A stretch of 64,000 nt of DNA from Hevea brasiliensis (taxonomy: Eukaryota > Streptophyta > Magnoliopsida > Malpighiales > Euphorbiaceae), in contig NC_079503.1 in NCBI RefSeq assembly GCF_030052815.1, positions 50,386,735 to 50,450,734 of the forward strand, read 5' to 3'. This document shows, piece after piece, positions 24,803 through 34,539 of this stretch. Each line of letters starts with the position of its first letter. The first letter of the stretch is position 1. The notes under the pieces are model-generated. The model was not told where the DNA came from and searched no databases. It saw only the letters and a program-made list of their open reading frames with translations. Position numbers and translations under genes: made by a program.

Positions 24803-26080
24803 GAAGAATTGAAGAAGAACATTCTGAAAGAGGCACACAGTAGCTTTTATGCTATGAACCCCAAGAGTATGAAGATGTATCGTGATTTGAAGTCTCATTG
24901 TTGGTGGCCTGGTATGAAGAAGGACATTGTTGATTATGTGACTAGATGCCTGATATGTCAGCAAGTTAAGGCAAAGCACTAAGTTCCATCAGGTTTGCTA
25001 TAACCTATAGCTATACCTGAGTGGAAATGGGACTGTATTACGATGAATTTTGTTATTGGTCTACCCCTCACACAGAAAAAGCATGATGCAGTGTGGGTAA
25101 TAATAGACAAATTAACGAAGTCAGCTCACTTCCTACTAGTTAGAATCGATTACTCACTGGAGAAGTTAGTAGAATTGTGTATAAGTGAGATAGTTCGATT
25201 ACATGGGGTGCTAGTATCGATCACATCAGACCGATACTCGAAGTTTACATCTAGGTTTTGGAAGAAGTTATAGGAAGCCTTGGGTACACATTTTCATTAT
25301 AGCATAGCTTTTCATCCTCAGACAGATGGGCAATCAGAAAGAGTAATCTAGATACTTAAGGACATGTTAAGAAGCTATGCTATGGAATTTGAAGAAAGTT
25401 GGGATAGGTATTTCACATTAGCAGAGTTTGCATATAATAATAGTTATCAGACAAGTTTAAAGATAGCTCCTTATGAAGCATTGTATGGAAGAAAGTGCAG
25501 GACACCCTTATGCTGGCTTAAATTGGGTGAAGATAAGATTGTGGGGCCAGATTTGGTGAAACAAACTGAGGAGAAGGTAAAGGTGATCAGAGCTAGTTTG
25601 AAAGTTGCCTCAAATAGACAGAAGTCATATGCGAATTTAAAAAGAAAAGACATGGAATATGAAGTCGGTGATAAAGTTTTCCTTAAGGTGTCGCCATAGA
25701 AAAAGGTGTTAAGATTTGGGAAGAAGGGTAAGTTAAGCCTGAGGTTTATTGGTCCATACGAAATCATTGAACGTGTGGGTCTGGTAGCCTATAGGCTAGC
25801 TGTACTACTAGAATTGGATAAGATCCACAATGTATTTAATGTCTCGATGCTAAGAAGATATAGGTCGGATCCTTCACATGTCATATCAGCGGAGGTAATT
25901 GATGTGCAACCAGATTTGACATATGAAGAGGAACTAGTAAAAATCTTAGCTCAAGAAATCAAGGAATTGTGGAATAAGAAGATTTCATTAGTGAAGGTGC
26001 TCTGGAGACACCATAACACAGAGGAAGCCACTTGGGAGAGCGAGGAGACAGTAGTATCCTTAGCTATTTACATCAGATAA
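24803..26080 (+). pseudogene. Element C integrase and chromodomain-like tail (no intron)
   Basis: Begins within the HHCC domain (KEAHSSFYAM...CLICQQ). In the catalytic core the first Asp is changed: MNFVIGLP where D, E and F read M/I-DF (25046). SDRY and SER follow. At 25351/25352 the frame passes directly from the codon before the splice site to ILKDMLRS with no insertion. The tail reads GPYEIIERVG and WRHHNTEEATWESEE. Stops at ~25001, 25271-25273, 25349-25351 and 25697-25699 are all TAG or TAA consistent with CAG, CAA or TGG changes. The residue change and stops make it inactive. Confidence 0.87.
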
Positions 26081-27345
26081 ATTTTGAGGATGAAATTTCT
26101 CTTTAAAGGGAAAGAGTTGTAGCTTCTTGAGAATTTCGAGCTCTGAATAATAATATTTTCGATATGTGAATAGCATTATTCAAAGCCAGCTCGAGGACTA
26201 AAAATGAGATGGAAATTAATTAAGACAAGCAGAATAAAAACAAAAGTGACTATCGGGTTATGGACTTAATTGGTATTATTGAAAAAGATAGACTATAATC
26301 CGATGAAGGGCATTTTGGTCAATTCACTTGAAGAGTTGACTTTTGATCAAAATATCAATTAAATTAAGTGAGATTGATGTATCGGAATGGGACTTAATTA
26401 AGTGAAAGAAGTATGAAAATTTAACTAGGACATGGATTGAATTGTTATGTTGTAATAATTAGAATTAGAATTAGAATTGTGTTCAGTAAGACATTTATGT
26501 AGCAAATAATACAAGAATATTAATTATAATGACACCTCATTAACACACCTCACCACCATCTTCATCATCTTCTTCTTTCCATCTCCTTTGTCGTCCATCT
26601 CTTTCTCTTTTCCTCCATTAACGCTTCATTTTCCAAGCTTTAAACACATAAATTCCTCCATAATTTTTATTGGAAATTAAGAGAAAACCTTGTATTAAGC
26701 TTTAATTTGAAGAAATCAGGCAAGGATTCTAGGAAATTTGGAAGATTAGTGAAAAAGAATTATTGACCAATTGAGATAAGTTATGATTTAAGCTTAGTTA
26801 GTTGTGAATTAATGGAATTCAAGTTTGATTGTAGAGATTATTATGAATATTGATAGAAATTATGGATGTTATTGAAGGAAGGGATTTCGATTTGAGAGAA
26901 CAAGAAGGAGAGTCAAGGTTTTTGGTGAATTGAAGGTTGATTGAGGTTGATTAGGACTTATAATCAAGGTTAGTGCTAAGAAATTTTATGAATTTTGAAA
27001 GTTATTGCTAATTAAGTTAGGATTTTATACAATTAGGGTTTTCATTGTATGAAACCTATTTAATGATATTATGCTTGTATTATGATTATTTGATGTGTAT
27101 TTATTGAGAAACATTAATGATATAGTGAAGAAATTAAATGACTTGGTATTATGCATTAAGTGTGAATCTAGACAGCTTGAGTCCAGTGAGATTAAATGCT
27201 TATAACTTGAGCTACATAATTTCAATTGATGTAAAACTAAAGGGAAATTAAAGATAAGACAATATACTAAAATTTTCATGGAGAATGCTTGACATGAAAC
27301 TAATTGGAAGATGCCTGAATTATAGCTGGAATCTGGCAATGCAAA

Positions 27346-27350
27346 ACTAA
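27346..27350. repeat. Target site duplication of element F (left)
   Basis: ACTAA at 27346-27350 is repeated at 47272-47276, directly outside the two LTRs of F. Confidence 0.93.
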
Positions 27351-29973
27351 TGTAATATCCTCATTTTAGCTAGTCCGTACAATCTACTGTTCCGATGACC
27401 AGTGTCGATCCGGACAGCTAGAACGTTCGGAAAAATATTTAAACTAAAGTGAGGAACTAAAAATTAACTCAAATAATTAATAAAAAAAAAATTTAGGAAA
27501 AATTATAAAATAATTTTTGGGACTCCAGAGAAGGGTCATTGAGGTTCTTATGGCATTAGAATGCCAAGAAAATACTTAGAAAATTTTTTCAATCGGTAAA
27601 GATAATTTTGGCCCGTTAAGCCAAACGGAGGATATTTTGGTTATTTCGTCTTCAGAGATGATTTTTGGGCTAACTTGTCCAGTTAAATAAATAATTTATA
27701 TAACATAAAATATGATTAAATATTGTTAAAAATTTAATTGAAATTAATTGGACAAGAAAAGGATGGAAAATTTAAAGAAATTGAAATTATGACATCATAA
27801 GGATGTCATTAAAAATCTCCAACCCAATCAAGTGTTGACACATGTCACCAAGGTATATAAAAGAGATGAAATGGGCAGAAAGTGAAGAAGAAAAATTAGA
27901 CCTCCTCTCTCTTCTTCTCCTTGACGTAAAACCTCCACCATTGCCCTCCATAACCAAGCTTTACCCAAGCTTGATTTCTTGGGTTTCTATCCATTAAAAC
28001 TTAAATTTCTCAACACAAAAACTTGCTCTTACACCTTGGTGATTTTTTTGGGAGCCAAAAGAACAGGAAAACAAGAGCTTTAGTAAGTGGGAAAATCTCA
28101 CTCCTTTGAGGTTAGTGACCTAACCATGAATTTAACTTTGAATATGTGTAAATTGCAAAGAAAAAAAATTGTTGAATACCATTTGTATGTAAACCCTAGA
28201 TTTTTTGTAGCCATGATTAGGGTTTGATTGTGTTGAGTTTAATGAAAGTAAAAGACTATCATGGCTGCCCATAATATGTATTTACCAAGTGGATTAAAGA
28301 AATGCAATGAAAATGCATGAAGGGTAATGTGTAAGTTAGGGTTTGGGATGGAAAAATAGGATTTTGACCATGTGATGATGAAAATAGGTTTTAATGGTCA
28401 ATTAGTGACCATTTAGTTCTGTTTAAATAAAAAATGAAGTGTGTTAAGTGATGGGATTGGGTTTGGTGTGGCAGCCATGAAAGTGACCTGCAGAATTGGA
28501 CTTGAGTCCAGCAGGTTTGGGCAGCCATAAAACTAAACACATAATGGCACAACTTTTGTGAAGAAACCATGCCCATAAAACCAAACCAAGTGGACCAAAA
28601 GCTTGCCTTAATCCGGGTGACCTGCAGTATATTTTTGCAGAATGACCAAATGAACAATGCCATAACTCAATGTAGAAAGGTTCAATTGACCTGAAAGTTT
28701 ACCAGCAACAAGCTGAGACATAGACCAACAACTTGCATGAAGGAACCTAACCCAAATTTTGACCAGAACCTATCCAACAAGTGAGTTACAATCACTGTTC
28801 ACTACACTATAGATATGGTCAGTTCAAAAAAATTTCAATCCGGCCAGTTGTGGTTTTTGGATGATAACTTGAGCTACAAAACTTCAAATGGAGTGATTCA
28901 AAAATTAAATTCAACTAGACAAAATAAGGAACAACTTTCATGTTGATCATTTTGCCAAATTCCCATTACAAGATTGACCAATGGAACAGTAAATATAAGG
29001 TATGAAAACTGAAAATTCTGCTCAATTAATATTAAGCTTAGAAATAGTTTTGGCAACCAAAACCAACAAGTTTAAAATGCAAAATGTGGTATGTTGGTGA
29101 TATTAGAACCAATGTATCTATTGCCTATGCAAAAGTCAACATTCTTGTTGACTAATGAAGTAAATAGTAACACCAAAACTTGAAATTCAAAAATTGTGAA
29201 ACTTAAAAGTGTAAAATGCCCTAGTATACCTAACAAGATTGGTTTGGATAGCTTGGCATGCCAATAGGGTTCTGTTAGCAGTACTGCATATGACTTCATG
29301 CCATTCTGTATTTCATGGCTCGTATGCCATTCTGTGACATAATAGCCTTTGGCTATGTTATTTGAGTTGATATACTTGGGTTTTAACCCTGATAATTATT
29401 ACAGCTTATTACCTGTTCTGTTGCTCACCGGGAGACACAATGTGACCGATGGAGACCTAACTGGGGAGCCCAGCAGACATCAGACGGGGTGAGTCTTCAG
29501 AGCTGTATCAGGAGTCCAGAGTCACCTCACATCTGCACTGCATATGGTAGGACATTAGGACTATACGTGGCCTTTTTCTATTTTGCATTTTGTATTAGTT
29601 TGGATTGTAACTATAAACTCCTGTAATTATGTATTAATGTAAATATATGAAATTTCATATTATTGAGGTTTTCTGCATTATGTATGTTGAAAAATGAAAT
29701 GTTGAGACTTTGAGATTGACTTGAATGTGTATAATGGAGTTTGGATTTGGAAATTATTTTAGAAGTGTTTTTAAATAGGTTCAGAAGAACTATTTTTTTC
29801 AATTTATAGCCGGCACTCTGTCGGATTTTCTATAAAATTTGTGGATAAATTCAAATTTATCAAAATTGAAAATAAATGAATTATAAAGGGATAAATTGTA
29901 ATAGAAACATAAATTGGTGCTCTGGCACACTGAGTGGCATAACTTGCTCGGCTATACTATAAGGGGTGTCACA
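27351..29973 (+). repeat. 5' LTR of element F, 2623 bp
   Basis: TGTAATATCC start, GGTGTCACA end, followed by the PBS. It is shorter than the 3' copy because a segment equivalent to 46468-46741 (274 bp) is missing at 29451, and a ~48-bp segment equivalent to ~45489-45536 is missing near 28515. Both missing parts carry structures conserved in other LTRs. No gene is supported. Confidence 0.9.
27854..27863 (+). promoter_or_regulatory. TATA box of element F 5' LTR
   Basis: TATATAAAAG about 500 bp into the LTR, in an otherwise conserved stretch, followed ~50 bp later by a CT-rich run (CTCCTCTCTCTTC) typical of a plant 5' transcribed leader. The 3' LTR has the same box at 44779-44788. Transcription would start about 30 bp downstream; that is inferred. 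Confidence 0.7.
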
Positions 29974-29978
29974 TTTAG

Positions 29979-29990
29979 TGGTATCAGAGC
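29979..29990 (+). other. Primer binding site of element F
   Basis: TGGTATCAGAGC, 5 bp after the 5' LTR, complementary to initiator Met-tRNA. Confidence 0.94.
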
Positions 29991-30101
29991 ATCAGCATGG
30001 GCGTTTCTGGGCCTAGATAGAGTGCATATCATTTCATTGCATTTGTAAGTGTTGAGGTGACACTGATGCAGATCTGTTTATTTTCTTATTTTGAATAGGA
30101 T

Positions 30102-31140
30102 ATGGATCCTGCTTCGCAAAGAGTAGTTGAGGAAGAGGTGGAGAGTCTGCTCCACCAGCAGCTGAGCCACATGCCCAACCTCAGTTTGCACTATTTCAAC
30201 AAATGACCGAGTTTTACTGGGAAATGATGGGGGCAATTCCACCACCATAATCATAGCCATAACCTCCACCAGCACCACAGAAATCTCATTTGGAGAAATT
30301 GAGGAAGCATGGGGCTGTGGACTTCTTTGGGAAGAGGGAAGATGATCCCATGGCTGCAGAAAATTAGTTGGATAGAACCATCAGAGTGCTGAAACAGCTA
30401 AATTGCACCCCCGAGCAGAACCTGGTGGGTGTTGTGTCCCTACTTCAGGATGATGCATATTAGTGGTGGGACACAGTAACCAGTGAGGTGCAACCTGAAT
30501 GGATCACCTGGGAATTCTTGCTCACAGAGTTCAGGAAGAAATATATTAGCAAAGTGTATTTAGAAGAGCGAAGAAGGGAATTTATCGCCCGAGATGAGAC
30601 GGTTGTCGATGGTGAGTATGAGCGTGAGTTTGTCAGACTGAGCCGGTATGGGAGGGAGATAGTCCCTACAGAGGCAGAGAGGTGCAGACAGTTTGAAGAA
30701 GGGCTCAATGACAACATCAAAGTCATGATCACAGCAATTGAGATTATGGATTTTGCTAAACTGGTAGATGCAGCATCAAAAGTGGAAAGGGTCAGAATCA
30801 ATGAACAAAATAGAAGGGAAAGACAGCAGAAGAGGGGTCCGGGTCAGTCCAGTACATTTTTTACTCTCAGTAAGAAAAGTAAGGGTCCTCCTGCTCAAAG
30901 TTCAGGACCACCACAGGGTCAGGGTCAGTCTCAGGTGCCCAGACCACAATTCACACCTAGGAGAGGCCAGTCCACACCATCAATGGGCAGCTCTCCAGGG
31001 ACGGTGTTTAGGAGACTAGCCCCTGCATCTTTTGCTTGTCAGCATTTTCAGAAGTGGCATAAGGGGGATTGTTGGCGAGTGATCGGTGCATGCTTACGAT
31101 GTGGATCGACAGAACACTAGATCAAGAATTGTTCGAAGAG
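30102..31140 (+). pseudogene. Element F gag
   Basis: Starts MDPASQRVVEEEVES at 30102, the same start as D. A one-base loss near 30150 shifts the frame; after it the gag reads on with a Pro/Gln-rich stretch holding three stops (~30248-30262, TAA/TAG/TAA in Gln positions). Further stops are at 30365-30367 (Trp position), 30461-30463 (Gln position, compare QWWDTV in D) and 31118-31120. The core WEFLLTEFRKKY, EYEREFVRLSRY and RQFEEGLNDN is open for 210 codons (30488-31117). The CCHC knuckle CLRCGSTEH..KNC spans the last stop (~31092-31133). Confidence 0.9.
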
Positions 31141-33106
31141 GACTACTACAATTACTCCAACACAAACTGACAGACCTGCTTCTACACCACAAAGGGGTAG
31201 GAAACCTGATAAACCTGAGGCAGCTGGTCCATCACTAAGGCCTGCATCCGAGTCAGCTGAGAGGCCAGACACTAGAATACTTGCCAGAGCCTATGCCATC
31301 AGAGCTCAGGAGGAGCAAGATGCCCCGGATGTCATCAGGGGTATGTTTTCCCTCTACAACACTTCTATACATGCATTGGTGGATCCAGGATCCACTCATT
31401 CCTACATTTGCATCAAACTACCCATAGAGAGGGGAGTTCCAGTAGAGGAGAGTGATCAAGACATTCTGGTCACAAATCCACTAGGCCACAGTGTGGTAGT
31501 GAATAAGGTGTATAAAGGTTGCCCATTGAGGATTCAGGGGTATGAATTCTCGGCAAACCTAATTGAGTTGCCCTTCCACGAGTTTGACATAATTTTGGGT
31601 ATGGACTGGTTGTCACGTCATCAAGCAATAGTTGATTGCAAATTGAAGAGGATTTCTCTGAAAACTTCTGAGGGTAATAAGACCATTATTGTGGGTGAAA
31701 GGACAGATTTCCTGTCCAATGTTATCTCAACCACGGTTGCAAGAAGATTGATGAGAAGAGGCTGTGAAGCTTACCTAGCACACGTGGTTGATACTAGGCA
31801 AGCTAAGCCAAACCTGAGTGATATACCCACAGTGAGAGACTTCCCAGATGTATTTTCTGAAGAGTTGCCTGGTTTACCACCAGAAAGGGAAGTCGAGTTT
31901 GCTATTGAGGTAATGTTGGGTATAGCACCTATTTCTATTGCTCCTTATAGGATGGCATCCACTGAATTGAGGGAGTTGAAAACTCAGTTGCAAGAGTTGC
32001 TTGATAAGGGGTTCATACGCCCCAGTGTGTCACCATGGGGAGCTTCGGTGCTATTTGTGAAAAAGAAGGATGGAACCTTGAGATTGTGTATTGATTACCG
32101 GCAGTTGAACAAAGTAACTGTGAAGAATAAATATCCGTTGCCCAGAATTGACGATCTATTTGATCAGTTGAAGGGAGCCGGTGTATTTTCAAAAATTGAT
32201 CTCAGATCAGGGTATCATCAGTTAAGGGTAAAGGATGCAGATGTGTCAAAAACTGCATTCAGAACCCGGTATGGGCACTATGAATTTCTAGTGATGCCGT
32301 TTGGGTTAACAAATGCACTAGCAACATTTATGGACCTTATGAACTGTATCTTCCATCCATACTTAAATCGGTTTGTAGTGGTCTTTATTGATAATATTCT
32401 GGTGTATTCCAAGACTAGGGAAGAACATGATGAACATTTGAGGATTGTTCTGCAAAACCTGCGAGAAAAGAAGCTGTATGCTAAGTTGTCCAAATGTGAC
32501 TTCTGGATGAGTGAAATCTCCTTTCTTAGACACATATTATCAGCAGAAGGGATTAAAATGGATCCCAAAAAGATAGAAGCAGTGATGGAGTGGAAGCCTC
32601 CTAGAAATACAACTGAGGTCAGAAGTTTCTTGGGGCTAGCTGGGTATTACAGAAGATTTGTGAAGGGGTTCTCTCTTATAGCTGCTCCAATGACCAAGTT
32701 GTTGCACAAGAATATGAAATTTGGCTGGAACGACAAGTGCCAAGCCAGTTTTGAGAGGCTGAAGGCTATGTTGACAAAAGCACCAGTGTTAACACAGCCA
32801 ATGTCGGGAAAAGACTTTGTGGTCTACAGTGATGCCTCACATAATGGGCTAGGGTGTGTATTGATGCAAGAGGGGAAAGTGGTCGCTTATGCTTCCAGGT
32901 AGTTAAGGCCATATGAACAAAACTACCCTACTCATGACCTGGAGTTAGCAGCAATTATCTTCGCACTGAAGATATGGAGGCATTATTTATATGGTGAAAA
33001 ATGCTACATCTATACAGACCACAAAAGTCTAAAATATTTGTCAACCCAGAAGGAGCTCAATCTTAGATAGAGGCGATGGATTGAGTTCCTCAAGGACTAT
33101 GATTGT
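31141..33106 (+). pseudogene. Element F protease, reverse transcriptase and RNase H
   Basis: Open for 519 codons (31343-32899). Protease: [10 protein letters not shown], Asp codon 31382-31384. [34 protein letters not shown], then the active site reads [10 protein letters not shown]: the second catalytic Asp is Asn (codon 32393-32395), where D has FIDD. RNase [14 protein letters not shown] (~32828), DHKSLKYL (~33020). Stops at 32900-32902 and 33068-33070 are TAG where D has CAG. The Asp-to-Asn change alone should abolish polymerase activity. Same frame as gag and integrase. Confidence 0.92.
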
Positions 33107-33946
33107 GTGATAGATTATCATCCTGGGAAGGCAAATGTAGTTGTTGATGCTTTGAGCAGGAAGTCCATCACAGCTTTAAGATCACTAAATGCCTGTCTGT
33201 CCTTAGCTCAAAATGGAGCTATTTTGGCTGAGTTACAAGCGAGGCCAACCCTGCTACAACAGATACAAGATGAGCAGAGGGCAGATGAAAAACTAATGGA
33301 CATTGTGGGAAAAATTCCTGAGGGGAAGGAAACTGAATATGAGGTGAAAGCAGATGGGTGTCTTTACTACAGAGGAAGAGTGTGTGTACCAGATGATGGG
33401 GAACTGAAGACTAGTATTCTGAAAGAAGCACACACTAGTGTTTATGCTATGCACTCGGGGAGCAAGAAAATGTATAATGATTTGAAGCCTCATTATTGGT
33501 GGCCTGGTATGAAGAGGGATATAACTGTCTATGTTACTAAGTATTTGACATGTCAGCAAGTCAAAGCAGAATATCAAGTTCCATCAGGATTGCTATAGCC
33601 TATAAGCATACCTGAATGGAAATGGGACCGGGTCACTATGGATTTTGTTAGTGGTCTACCTCTCACCCAAAGGAAGCATGATGCAGTGTGGGTGATAGTG
33701 GATAGATTGACGAAGTCAGCACATTTTCTGCCAGTTAAGACTGACTACTCACTGGAGAAGCTAGCAGAATTGTATATCAGTGAGATAGTTAGACTATATG
33801 GAATCCCACTTTCCATCATATCTGACAGAGACCCAAGGTTTACATTGAGATTCTGGAAAAAGTTGCAAGAAGCCTTGGGCACACAACTCCGCTTTAGCAC
33901 GGCTTTTCATCCCCAGACTGATGGACAGTCAGAACGAGTAATCCAG
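33107..33946 (+). pseudogene. Element F integrase, first part (zinc domain and catalytic core)
   Basis: HHCC domain: KEAHTSVYAMHSGS, then YLTC where other copies have CLTC or CLIC; the first zinc Cys is Tyr (codon 33542-33544). TAG at 33596-33598 replaces the CAG of D. Catalytic core: Asp in MDFVSGLP (33641), Asp in SDRDPRF (33824), Glu in QSER (33932), i.e. DD35E with 35 residues between the last two. The frame then meets the GT of the candidate intron four codons after the Glu. Confidence 0.92.
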
Positions 33947-34020
33947 GTAAACCTAAGAACTAATTGAATTTTTGCAAGTAATAAATTAAAATGATAGTAA
34001 CACTGTGAATTATGTGATAG
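33947..34020 (+). other. Candidate intron inside element F integrase
   Basis: 74 bp, AT-rich, beginning GTAAAC and ending TGTGATAG; upstream exon ends CAG. It is in phase 0 and contains in-frame stops, so the polyprotein is continuous only if it is removed. Ends and position match the 80-bp segment in D (GTAAAT...TGTGATAG); the middles are diverged but similar (a run close to TGCAAGTAATAAATT). A branch-like CTAAT (33959-33963) is near the 5' end rather than the 3' end, a point against simple splicing. C and E lack the segment exactly. Confidence 0.68.
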
Positions 34021-34539
34021 ATCCGAGAGGATATGCTAAGGAGTTGTGTCATTGAGTTTGAGGGGAGCTGGGATAGATACCTCCCACTGGCAGAATTTGC
34101 ATACAACAATAGGTACCAAGCTAGCATCCAAATGGCCCCGTATGAAGCACTGTATGGGAGGAAATGTAAAACCCCATTGTGTTGGACTAAATTGGGCGAA
34201 GATAAGCTGGTAGGACCAGACCTGGTGAAACAGATTGAGGAAAAAGTGAAGATAATCAAAGCTAACCTGAAGATTGCCTCAGATAGACAGAAGTCTTATG
34301 CTGACTTGAAGAGAAAAGAGATAGAGTATGCAGTTGGTGATAAAGTGTTTCTCAAAGTCTCACCATGGAAGAAAGTACTGAGATTTGGAAAAAAGGGTAA
34401 GTTAAGCTCTTCATTGGCCCATATGAAGTCATTGAACGTGTGGGACCAATGGCCTATCGGCTAGCTTTACCACCAGAATTGGATAAAATACACAATGTAT
34501 TCCATGTTTCTATGTTGAGAAGATATCGCTCAGACCCTT
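34021..34539 (+). pseudogene. Element F integrase C-terminal region
   Basis: Resumes IREDMLRSCVIEFEGSWDRYLPLAEFAYNN and APYEALYGRKC, then VGDKVFLKVSPWKK. Near 34412 a small deletion shifts the frame; the GPYEVIERV segment seen in C and D continues in another frame. It ends at the copia-1 insertion in the codons for RSDPSH. Confidence 0.9.
34535..34539. repeat. Target site duplication of copia-1 (left)
   Basis: CCCTT here and at 44021-44025 flank copia-1 exactly. Without copia-1 the surrounding F frame (RRYRSDP / SHVIS) closes as in element C. Confidence 0.94.

Noticed and set aside
30045..30098. Possible second intron in the leader of F just before gag (GTAAGT ... TTTTCTTATTTTGAATAG)
   Set aside because: It is only 54 bp, below the usual plant minimum, and although D keeps similar ends (GTAAGT and CAG) the G copy has no AG at the 3' side. 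Good match to splice words but not enough to call.
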